A DNA stretch of 64,000 nucleotides from Saprospiraceae bacterium (lineage in GTDB: Bacteria; Bacteroidota; Bacteroidia; Chitinophagales; Saprospiraceae): assembly GCA_016711125.1 (NCBI GenBank), contig JADJTQ010000001.1:1054001-1118000 (forward strand). The letters run 5' to 3'. Positions 56,097 through 64,000 of this stretch are shown here, piece by piece; positions within the stretch are counted from its first letter, which is position 1, and every line of letters begins with the position of its first letter. The notes under the pieces are model-generated. The model saw nothing but the letters and a program-made list of their open reading frames with translations, was not told where the DNA came from and ran no database searches. The position numbers were made by a program, and so were the translations under genes.

Positions 56097-57272
56097 TTAA
56101 GGTCGTTTACTTGAGAGCCGAGGATATTCTTTCGATTTATTTGTACTATAATCGATTGCATCTTTGAATCCGGCAGTAAAATGATGAATGGAGCATTTAT
56201 TGACTACGGTATCGCGGATATGGGTCTTCATACGATCTTTTTTGCTGGGATCGAAGAGGTATTTTTCAATGGTCTGTGCCAAAGCTTTTGGTGTGTGATT
56301 TTCGACGATAAAACCGGTTTTACCATCAAATACATAACTGATTTCGGGTGAATGAAAAGGTCCCTCAGTCTTCTGCTTAAAGGTAACTACGGGGCAGTCA
56401 AAGTTGAGTGCATGATTTACCGAAAGTCCCACATATCCTGGCATGACCAGCATGTCCGAGGCAAAGAGCATTTCTCCTGTCTTCTCGTCGTCCTGAATCT
56501 CACCGTGAAAATAGATGTTTTTAGCCTGCGTAGATTCTACTTGCTGATTAAGATCCTTGAGGTAAGGTCCATCCCCCACAAAATGTATAGCAATATCATT
56601 CTCGCTGCCTTTACGCAGAATTTCTGCTGCAGCGATGAGAAATTGTGGTTTCTTATTTTCAAGAATTCTCCCGATAAAAATTAGATTATAACGATGTCTA
56701 AATCCGATTCGCTCTTTTACCTGGAGTTTTCCCTCGGCTTCTAGCTGATCCCTAATGGCCGATAGTTTTTCGGTGTTCAGGCAATTATTGGCTACAAATA
56801 ACTTGTTGGCATTGAGATAGTGGGCATATTTGGCTTTGGCTTCTGGCGCATAAAAAACAACAGCATCGGATATGCGGGCTAAAAAAAGTCGGAATTTATC
56901 TGCTTTAGATTTGCTGGGGTCAAATCCCTTACTGTGATCATATCCATGCCCCCATAAGATCCATTTACAACCAAGGCTTTTTGCAAGGAGGTAGGTGGGC
57001 AGGAGGGAAAGTATTCCGATGGAAAACTCATGAATAATGATTGATGGTCTTTTTTTAAGAATATAGGGAAAGACGTTTAGGAATAGATTACTTTCCTTTT
57101 TTGCATAGTGAATACTTAGTATTTTCTTTGAATATTTTGACTTTACCTCGGGCACTCCATTTTGATGCCTTGAGTGCAAGACTTTAAAAGCTATATATTT
57201 TTGTAGGAAATCAAAGACTTCTCTCCGATAGTTTGGAAATATTCTTTGGATTATTACAACTTCGTTTCTCAT
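56097..57272 (-). CDS. Glycosyltransferase, GT4-type
   Basis: The start is placed at ATG 57272 (MRNEVVIIQRIFPNYRREV), 17 nt after the upstream stop; a longer frame reaching 57362 would overlap the amidotransferase gene. 391 residues: IIHEFSIGILSLLPTYLLAK and ILWGHGYDHSKGF in the N-domain, LIFIGRILENKKPQFLI and FASDMLVMPGYVGLSVNHAL in the C-domain. Retaining GT-B enzyme of the cluster. Confidence 0.85.
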   Translation of the reverse strand: MRNEVVIIQRIFPNYRREVFDFLQKYIAFKVLHSRHQNGVPEVKSKYSKKILSIHYAKKESNLFLNVFPYILKKRPSIIIHEFSIGILSLLPTYLLAKSLGCKWILWGHGYDHSKGFDPSKSKADKFRLFLARISDAVVFYAPEAKAKYAHYLNANKLFVANNCLNTEKLSAIRDQLEAEGKLQVKERIGFRHRYNLIFIGRILENKKPQFLIAAAEILRKGSENDIAIHFVGDGPYLKDLNQQVESTQAKNIYFHGEIQDDEKTGEMLFASDMLVMPGYVGLSVNHALNFDCPVVTFKQKTEGPFHSPEISYVFDGKTGFIVENHTPKALAQTIEKYLFDPSKKDRMKTHIRDTVVNKCSIHHFTAGFKDAIDYSTNKSKEYPRLSSKRP

Positions 57273-57288
57273 TGGCCTAATCCCTTTA

Positions 57289-59181
57289 TTACAGATTACT
57301 GATAGAATAGACTTGTGACCAGATCTCCAGATTGATGATTCTCCAAAAGGGAAAATTTTCATTCACTTTCTCCTTCTTGAATTCTCGGAATAGGCTATCG
57401 GAATTCCAGATGTTTTTTTGTCGGAAGCTATTAGAATTTATGAGATCGTTAGTCATCTTTTTGAATTCCGGGTCTTCCTGCAGATATTTGTTGAAGGGAG
57501 TTTTAAATCCGACTTTATTCCGATTGGAGGTGATGATGTCGGGTAGCATTTTGCCTATGGTTTCCCGTTGGATTAATTTGGTAACTCCTTCTTTCATCTT
57601 TAATTCAGGGGGTATCGAAAAAGCAAATTCCATCAAACGGTAATCCATAAAAGGAGACCGAACTTCGATAGACTGATTCATGGAGGACACATCTTCATAG
57701 TGCAGGATATGGTTCAATCCTTGTTGATTAATGGAGTATAGTAAATAGTTGCTGAAATTATCCTGGCCTGGGGAGAATTTGTACGTGGGTTTGTAATGAT
57801 GATAATTTCTTTTTACGAATTCTGGATTCAAGTGCCTGATTGATTTTTCTTGAAATTTTGCCCGATAGAAAGCGGTTCTTGTCTGGCTTGAAATTGATTT
57901 TAGGATCTGTAGAGCCAAATACTGACAAGACCAGCCATTCTTTTTATTTAATGCTCTAAATTCCTCAATGAATCTGTGTGGTGATTTCTGAAGTTGATTT
58001 ATAAGGTACGCTCCAGCATTATATCGATCATAGCCGGCAAAAGCTTCATCACTTCCTTGTCCATTCAGTATCACTTTGATGCCACGCTCCTTACAGGCAG
58101 TCATGATATTATTGTGCGCTATGGTGCTAAAGGAGAAAACGGGATGATCGAGTCCATAGATAGTTTTAGCAAGACTTTGAGTGACTTTCCCGGTCTCAAT
58201 GTGCATCTCGTGCAACTTGATACCTTTGCACGTTTTTACAAATTCTCTTGCGATAGCTGTTTCATCATGCTGATAACCTGGAAAGGAAGCGATGTAGGCC
58301 TGGACTTCACTCTGACCAAGACGGCCATTTTGAATCAGGTTGTCAGTTACCTTGCCGATTGCGCTTGAATCGAGTCCCCCGCTCAACAGTAAGGCTACTG
58401 GAACGTCACTGCGATATCGAAGTCTAACCGCATCTTCAAAAAGGCTTGTATAAGTTGTGTGGTAATCAAAACTGCCTTGATGATCAAATAGATCTGGTTT
58501 TAAGGTCCAGTATTTGTGAGTATGCAGCCCGGATTGATCTAGAATCAAATTGCTTCCGGGCTGCAATTCATTCACACCCTTCAAAAATGTTTCACCATCA
58601 TTTACCCGATAGCCGTACGCCAGATATTCATAGGTTTTTGCAAGATTTGCTTCGTTCAATTTAAGTACGGAATGAAGGGCTTTCAATTCGCTAGAGAAGA
58701 ATAAATGCCCTTGGTTTTCGATATAGTAAAAGGGCTTAACCCCTAGCCGGTCCCGAGAGCAAAAGAGTTTGTGATTGATGAAGTCGTATAGAGCAAAGGC
58801 CCACATGCCATTGAACTGGTGCACGCACTCTTCACCATATTCAAGGTAGCTAGTGATGATGACTTCGGTATCTGAGGTGGTCTTAAAAACATGACCTTTT
58901 TTTTCCAGGGATTGTCGGATTTCAATATAGTTGTAGATCTCGCCATTAAAAATAAGAACAACGTTTCGGTCAGTATTTACCATGGGTTGGTTGGCATGGT
59001 CTGAGAGATCGATGATACTCAGTCGCCTAAAACCAAAACCAACATTCTGCTCGGTATAAATTCCACCAGAATCAGGTCCGCGATGGATGATTTGGTTATT
59101 CATCCGCTCAAGTTTGGATCGATACCAGTGGGTAGAGTGATAGTCTGTTCTATTGGTTGAGACAATGCCGTTGATTCCGCA
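57289..59181 (-). CDS. Asparagine-synthase-type amidotransferase 2
   Basis: The start is set at Met 59181 so that Cys2 is the glutaminase nucleophile (MCGINGIVSTN); the longer frame from 59253 would bury it. 630 residues: RGPDSGGIYTEQNVGFGFRR, VLIFNGEIYNYIEIR, PP-loop LLLSGGLDSSAIG near residue 265, and NRNKVGFKTPFNKYL near the end. It differs clearly in sequence from copy 1, so each may act on its own sugar or step. It is followed by a GT4 gene 17 nt later. Confidence 0.9.
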   Translation of the reverse strand, partial: CGINGIVSTNRTDYHSTHWYRSKLERMNNQIIHRGPDSGGIYTEQNVGFGFRRLSIIDLSDHANQPMVNTDRNVVLIFNGEIYNYIEIRQSLEKKGHVFKTTSDTEVIITSYLEYGEECVHQFNGMWAFALYDFINHKLFCSRDRLGVKPFYYIENQGHLFFSSELKALHSVLKLNEANLAKTYEYLAYGYRVNDGETFLKGVNELQPGSNLILDQSGLHTHKYWTLKPDLFDHQGSFDYHTTYTSLFEDAVRLRYRSDVPVALLLSGGLDSSAIGKVTDNLIQNGRLGQSEVQAYIASFPGYQHDETAIAREFVKTCKGIKLHEMHIETGKVTQSLAKTIYGLDHPVFSFSTIAHNNIMTACKERGIKVILNGQGSDEAFAGYDRYNAGAYLINQLQKSPHRFIEEFRALNKKNGWSCQYLALQILKSISSQTRTAFYRAKFQEKSIRHLNPEFVKRNYHHYKPTYKFSPGQDNFSNYLLYSINQQGLNHILHYEDVSSMNQSIEVRSPFMDYRLMEFAFSIPPELKMKEGVTKLIQRETIGKMLPDIITSNRNKVGFKTPFNKYLQEDPEFKKMTNDLINSNSFRQKNIWNSDSLFREFKKEKVNENFPFWRIINLEIWSQVYSISNL

Positions 59182-59191
59182 CATATTTAAT

Positions 59192-60111
59192 TTATCTTCC
59201 TTTTTCGTATTCGTGATATTTAAAGTTGAACAGGCCGACAAAACCACCGGCACTTTCGGCCAATTTTAACAGACCGAAGTAGCGGTACTTGAAATGTAAT
59301 GGGGTTAGTAAAAGGGCAAGTGCTCCAATAAAAAAGTAAATGAAGTTAGTTGTGATTTTTTTTGCTATTTTCAGATATTCTTTCTCTAAAAGAATAATAA
59401 AAGTGAACGTATTTGCTCCACGATATGACCTTCTGATCAGCCATTTGATCTTGGCTCTCTGGGGAGGGATAGTCTCAAAGGTTTTGGCGTTGGCTGACCA
59501 CCAGATTTTTGTCCCCTTTTTGATTACCTGGACTCCGAAATAGGAGTCTTCTGCACCGGTGGTATTAAATCTCTGGTCAAATCTCAGGTCAGGGTTAAGT
59601 TGAAGATAACTTGCCCTTATGGCAAGATTGCCGGTCTCGATAAAATTAATGGTCGTATTGTCTCTAATCTGGTGATGTCTGAACCAGCATGAAATCCAGA
59701 GAGGTACCTTTTTTTCGAAGACTGGTATGACAGGACCCACGGCCAGATCACCCTCTGTGACCACCATGGTATGGATCATTTCAGATAACCATTCGCTACT
59801 TACAAATTGATCGTCATCAACAAATGCCAGAAAGTCAGGATTAAGATACAGTGATTCTTTAATGAGGGCATTGCGAACATTGACGGACCCTTGGTGGGAT
59901 TGCAATGATAATGCATGTCAAATACTTTTGCCTCTGACTTCAAATTAGCTACGGTATTGTATGCGGTCTGCTCAGCATCATTGTCGACAACAACAATTGA
60001 TATTTTCCGAATCAGATCTTCATCAAGTCGAGAAGCATAAATGCTTAGGATTAGCTTTTGCAGCATCGAAGGTCTTCGATAGGTTGGAATACAAATAGCA
60101 ATGTGATACAT
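59192..60111 (-). pseudogene. Glycosyltransferase family 2, single frameshift
   Basis: The N-terminal 77 codons (MYHIAICIPTYRRPSMLQK, IVVVDNDAEQTA) and the C-terminal part (NVRNALIKESLYL, FLAFVDDDQFVSSEWL, TGAEDSYFGVQVIKKG) are in different frames. They join near 59885 (CNPTKG then NVRNAL), where one base is gained or lost. The DDD motif is intact. A hydrophobic C-terminal segment (FIYFFIGALALLLTPL) suggests membrane association. If the indel is an error, the gene encodes about 306 residues. Confidence 0.8.
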
Positions 60112-60141
60112 GATGCCGTTTTTATAGGAAATAGGATTTGA

Positions 60142-61521
60142 TTATATAGACAGAGCCTTTTGAACATGTTTGTCAACGAACATTTTGGATTCTACCTCTC
60201 CGGTGAAAGTCCCCATCAGAACATTTTTAAACGATGGTGAGACTTTACTAATGTCGTGATTTCGTTTGGCCATCCACTTGGCATTTGCTGAAATTGATTC
60301 TCGTTCGGATTGGCACACTACGAGTTGTCTGATCCCAAGAGCAATTGCTTCGAGGCTGTACTCTGTGATTACTTTGGCCCAGTTGTATTTTTTTGCATAT
60401 TTTATAACTGCAGTTGGTGCAGGTCCAAAAGCGATGATCGGGGTTCCGCTGGCCATAAATTCGGAAGCTTTTGTCGGCATGGAATATTGAATGTATTTAA
60501 TGGCTTTTTTTGAAAAATCATAAGGCAGAAGGAGAAAATCGGCTTTTGCAAATAATATTGGCAATTGATCATAGGGCACCTGAGGCCGGTATTCTACACA
60601 GGAGTAATTCTTAATCCAATTTGGTCTTTCAGAAGTTTGAAGGATCAATTGGATCGAGGTATTGAATTGATTGTTAAAATATGATATTGCTTTTGCAATC
60701 ATTCTTAAGGAAGTGTCAATGCCCAACCCTGTGCGACCAGCGTAAAGAATCTCAGGTCTCGCTGACAATTTATAAGATCGATGTTGTGTTTTACTCCAAA
60801 AATCCAGGTCGATAGGATTGTGAAAAGGAATAAAAGTATAGCCATATTTTTTGAAATAGGCAGTTGACATTTCGTCACAGATGCTAAGCAGTTGAGTTGA
60901 ATTTGCGAAGACTTTACGGAGATTAGCATCGATTTGTCGATACCAGAAACTCCCAAATAATGCGGAACCGGGGATGATGGTTGGCCAGTCGTCCATCATA
61001 TGAAAAGTAGTGGGTTTATTTAAATAGGTTTGAATTTGTAGACAAAACTTAAGGTCGGGTAGTGAAGAAGCCTGCATATATATAATGTCGGGAGAAAAGT
61101 CATTAAGCCAGGTTTTCAAGGCAGGAGATAATTCCAGACGTGATCCAAAGTGCCTCAAGCCAGTAAACTCAACCATGGGTATAAAAAGATGATTAATCAG
61201 GTTTAGCCTCCATTTAGATTTTGGCATTTCGATTTTCTGAAAATCAGTTTGCTCCTTCAAAATGACTTTACCTGATTTGTACTTCCTTTTTATAATATTG
61301 AAGGGGAAGATCCATTTATGTTCCTTCCAACCCAATTGATAGTAATTGTTACAGACTTTTAGGTTGGTATTCTGACCTAATTCGTACCCCGAACAGATCA
61401 CGGCAAGTTTGTTTTTTGGCCAGCCGGTAAAGAGATTGGATAGGGTGATACCACCACCAGTGTTATTATTAAAGGATTGGCCAATAATGAGAACCTTGGG
61501 TTTATACATGCGAGATGTCAA
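60142..61521 (-). CDS. Glycosyltransferase, GT4-type
   Basis: 459 residues. N-terminal glycine-rich KVLIIGQSFNNNTGGGITLS and FHMMDDWPTIIPGSALFGS are typical of GT4-type enzymes. The C-domain has ILYAGRTGLGIDTSLRMIA and SEFMASGTPIIAFGPAPTA. Possible roles are chain initiation or extension. It starts 15 nt after the polymerase gene. Confidence 0.85.
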   Translation of the reverse strand: MTSRMYKPKVLIIGQSFNNNTGGGITLSNLFTGWPKNKLAVICSGYELGQNTNLKVCNNYYQLGWKEHKWIFPFNIIKRKYKSGKVILKEQTDFQKIEMPKSKWRLNLINHLFIPMVEFTGLRHFGSRLELSPALKTWLNDFSPDIIYMQASSLPDLKFCLQIQTYLNKPTTFHMMDDWPTIIPGSALFGSFWYRQIDANLRKVFANSTQLLSICDEMSTAYFKKYGYTFIPFHNPIDLDFWSKTQHRSYKLSARPEILYAGRTGLGIDTSLRMIAKAISYFNNQFNTSIQLILQTSERPNWIKNYSCVEYRPQVPYDQLPILFAKADFLLLPYDFSKKAIKYIQYSMPTKASEFMASGTPIIAFGPAPTAVIKYAKKYNWAKVITEYSLEAIALGIRQLVVCQSERESISANAKWMAKRNHDISKVSPSFKNVLMGTFTGEVESKMFVDKHVQKALSI

Positions 61522-61535
61522 TTGTTGTATGGGCT

Positions 61536-62848
61536 TTACGTCTGGGCAGTTTGAGGTAATTGCCTGGATGAATATGAAGTTCTTACGGTGGATCGACCCA
61601 CAGGTTGGAAATAATTGGCGATAACCTCTTCTGGTAATTGCCTAATAAGTGGTGAGTGGCAAATCCCAATGCAGATCCAAACCAAAACAAAGTTTAGAGT
61701 GAACGTATTGACCGCAGATGGATACATGTTAATAATTCCAATTAAAATCCATACGGCTGAAGCCTTTGACAGATTATTTTTTGAAAAAAATAGACCTTTA
61801 ATGACTGCAGGTATGGCGATTAGAAAAAATAGAATTAGACTAATAATTCCACCTTTTAAGATAATGTTTAGAAAGTCAGTTTCAATTACAAACCGGTATC
61901 CACTCAGATCTCCGGAATCAATGCCGGGGCAGTAATACTGACCAGCCATTCCTTTTCCGATCAACCAATCCATTCCATTCATGTCTCGGTAAAACATGGT
62001 TTCAACACCGGACCTTGTATCCTCAAAGCCTCTTAATTTCAGATTTAGAAACAGATCACTCTGCTGATAGCTTGTAATACCGTAATTTATTATGATCAAT
62101 CCGAGTACTATCGAAAAAATGACAAGGATACCTTTGACCTTTGTATTGTAGAGGAATAGTGCATAAGTCGCGACCAATGGTATCAGGCTCATGAAGATAA
62201 GCCCCGTCTCGCTCTAATAATGGCGAAGTAGAGAGTCAAGCCGAGAACAACCCAGGCGACGATTTTGCGTGACCTGGAATGATACATATAGGTGAGGAGT
62301 ATGAATCCTGCGGGGATTCCAAATGTTTTCGAAATGGTTTCAACCACTCCCTGACTTTCTATATTTCGAAAGTCAGGGAGTAGTATCTGCTTGACAAAGC
62401 CCAGGTAGAGTAAGAGACAAATTAACCCGGAGATGGCAACTGCATTAAAGGCAGTACGATAGAATCTCAAATTTCGTGGAAACAGCAAGGACAGTGGTGT
62501 CAGAAAAACAAACATACCGTACCATGCATCAAACATTAGTCGCTTCATCAGTTCATAATCGGCGCTAACTCCGCGTACAATAATCATCAATAGCCAGATA
62601 CAATAGATTTTAAATAGAGCATCCAGATAGACGCTTTCTAAACGAAAACGCAGCAGGGCAAAGCATCCGAGTATCATGAGCCCGATGCCAAAGGTTTGAA
62701 AAAGCTGTAAGATTGCATAATCGAGGTCGGCGTTGACTGTTAGTGTATAAAATAGCGAATAGGTCAAGAAACCAGACCAGAAGAGCAAGACTGCTCTTTC
62801 TTGTTTGTCGGATAAAGTGAATGTATTGATAGTTAATGGATCGTTCAC
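61536..62848 (-). pseudogene. O-antigen/EPS polymerase (Wzy-like), single frameshift
   Basis: Two frames, 62189-62848 and 61536-62192, join at the conserved RARRG motif where a G-run has one base fewer than expected (GRARRG then LIFMSLIPLV). Together they form a membrane protein of about 436 residues with around ten hydrophobic segments and a periplasmic loop (LRGFEDTRSGVETMFYR), the pattern of Wzy polymerases. The 4-nt ATGA overlap of the two frames could also be read as two genes, but the family sequence runs through the join. Confidence 0.8.
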
Positions 62849-64000
62849 TTGCTTGTTTTCTCTAAATTGTCAAATAGTCTAAGGTGTTGCTTCATCACTT
62901 TATCATGATCTAAATCTGAAGGCACGAAACCCTTCAGATTATTCTGTATAGTGTAGAGAATACCATTGGCCAGATCTTCACTATCCTTATATTTTGCCAG
63001 ATAACCATTTTTTTTGTGAATAACCATATCTGGAATTCCACCCGTATCAAATGCTACAACAGGCGTGGCGCATGCCAGAGATTCAAATATGGTGTAAGGT
63101 AAATTGTCATTTAGGGAGGGTGCGATAAAGACATCAGAGGTGTTATAGATTATTGACATTTCGACCTCGCTCATTACTCTGCCCATGTTTTTTATATTAA
63201 AGGGTATATTATCCAGTTGCGTTGAGTCACTGGTTCCACCAAAAATAAGAAGAGTAACATCGTCAGAGGAAATTCGATCACCCAATAGTTCCAGCGCTTT
63301 CATCAGATATGTCCAACCCTTGTAAGGACTGTCGATTGCTACTGCACCGAAAGCCAGGACAATTTGCTTAGGCTCGATATTGAGTATTTCACGACTAAGC
63401 TGCTTGTTATGAGGTTTGTAGATATCATGGTTTAATAGGTTTGGAATATGGTAGATGGGCTTGTCTTTTGTGAGTGCAGATTGATTCGCACATTCTGCAA
63501 GCCAGGAACTCGGTGAAATGAAATGTAGATTTTCAAAATCACTGTACAGTTTCCTTTTTAGTTTAAAACCAGATGCTGCTAACTTTCTTTTATCGCCGGA
63601 TTCAAACATTGGACACTCGCTACAGTCCGAAGTATAATTAGTACAATCGCCGGAATAATGACATCCTCCGGTGATCGACCACATATCGTGCATAATGATG
63701 ATAATGGGTTTTCCCGTTTTCGCAAGTTGTCTGATATTTTTAATACTCATGAAACCATGGAGTACCCAATGAAGGATAATGATATCTGCATTTTGTACCG
63801 ATGACACCTGACTGACATCCGTTCCAAATAATGGGTAAGAGAATAATCCCCTTTCCTTTTTAATCTTGCCGGTATATATTGCTTGTAAATGGTTGTTTAA
63901 TCTCGATTTTAGATGTTGTATGGTGCCGAGGCTTGCTAGATTTTTACCTGAAGGTATATCCGAATACAAAGACAATACTGAAGAGCATATTCCGGCACTT
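62845..64000 (-). CDS. Glycosyltransferase, GT4-type (5' end outside window)
   Basis: The frame is open to the right edge, so the start is missing; about 385 residues visible. The segment IIIMHDMWSITGGCHYSGDC with a further Cys pair (CSECPMF) is typical of a GT4 subgroup often seen in Bacteroidota EPS clusters. The C-domain shows LAFGAVAIDSPYKGWTYL and FIAPSLNDNLPYTIFESLAC. It overlaps the polymerase gene by 4 nt. Confidence 0.85.
   Translation of the reverse strand, partial: SAGICSSVLSLYSDIPSGKNLASLGTIQHLKSRLNNHLQAIYTGKIKKERGLFSYPLFGTDVSQVSSVQNADIIILHWVLHGFMSIKNIRQLAKTGKPIIIIMHDMWSITGGCHYSGDCTNYTSDCSECPMFESGDKRKLAASGFKLKRKLYSDFENLHFISPSSWLAECANQSALTKDKPIYHIPNLLNHDIYKPHNKQLSREILNIEPKQIVLAFGAVAIDSPYKGWTYLMKALELLGDRISSDDVTLLIFGGTSDSTQLDNIPFNIKNMGRVMSEVEMSIIYNTSDVFIAPSLNDNLPYTIFESLACATPVVAFDTGGIPDMVIHKKNGYLAKYKDSEDLANGILYTIQNNLKGFVPSDLDHDKVMKQHLRLFDNLEKTSK

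Noticed and set aside
57272..57362. 30-residue N-terminal extension of the GT4 gene
   Set aside because: Overlaps the upstream amidotransferase end; the family start MRNEVV at 57272 fits better.
62189..62192. ATGA overlap suggesting two separate polymerase genes
   Set aside because: Conserved RARRG-LIF sequence continues across the join and a G-run loses one base there, so one frameshifted gene is more likely.
1..64000. CRISPR arrays, tRNA or rRNA genes
   Set aside because: No regularly spaced repeats and no recognisable tRNA or rRNA sequence were found by reading; a dedicated scan was not possible.

Overview
The window looks like a chromosomal segment from a member of the Bacteroidota. Evidence: promoters with a TAnnTTTG -7 box about 20 bp downstream of a TTG element, a UpxY-type NusG paralogue, a MerTP fusion with an ArsR-controlled mer operon, baeRF3-domain proteins, a parallel beta-helix secreted protein, and generally A+T-rich coding DNA. 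No rRNA, tRNA or CRISPR array was recognised.

Layout. (1) 1-2.8 kb, plus strand: a GH63-like glucosidase (cut by the window edge) and a glycogen-debranching-type amylo-alpha-1,6-glucosidase. (2) 3-11.5 kb: a redox and mercury region on the minus strand (GT2 glycosyltransferase, three MerA-type flavoprotein genes of which two are broken, merTP, arsR), interrupted by a plus-strand pair of secreted carbohydrate-active proteins (BNR sialidase-like, alpha/beta hydrolase). The merA-merTP-arsR block is visibly richer in G+C than its surroundings. (3) 12.4-17.6 kb: a two-gene unit (unknown gene plus NAD(P)HX epimerase-type YjeF_N) and a degenerate second copy of it. The second copy is split by a 477-bp insertion with an 8-bp target duplication, and a secreted calcineurin-like phosphoesterase lies between the copies. 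(4) 17.7-24.3 kb: an ECF sigma/zinc-finger anti-sigma pair, a broken YceI gene, a PycTM (DUF5706)-like membrane protein with a degenerate N-terminal half, a sulfatase and an IS4-type element. (5) 25-31.6 kb: a redox/nitric-oxide-like region (Crp/Fnr and Rrf2 regulators, ferredoxin-reductase-like flavoprotein, truncated haemoglobin, hemerythrin) with relics of Rrf2, OsmC and AhpD genes. Three promoters share one palindromic operator. (6) 31.8-44 kb: DOPA-dioxygenase-like gene, an IS3-type element, then a stress island: baeRF3, META lipoprotein, Gre-like factor, butanediol-dehydrogenase-like ADH, Dps, a second (frameshifted) baeRF3, aconitase and a broken universal stress protein. Two promoters in this island share a conserved element of about 38 bp. 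(7) 44.5-64 kb, minus strand: an exopolysaccharide/O-antigen-type cluster with six glycosyltransferases, a Wzy-like polymerase, two asparagine-synthase-type amidotransferases, a fused ADH-Gfo/Idh dehydrogenase, an alpha/alpha-toroid protein, a WecG/TagA transferase and a beta-helix secreted protein, ending with a UpxY-like antiterminator.

A general feature is the number of genes broken by single-base indels, several in homopolymer runs. Some of this is probably sequencing or assembly error; other cases (OsmC relic, Rrf2 relic, the inserted YjeF copy) are real decay. Genes with disrupted frames are listed as pseudogene with this caveat.
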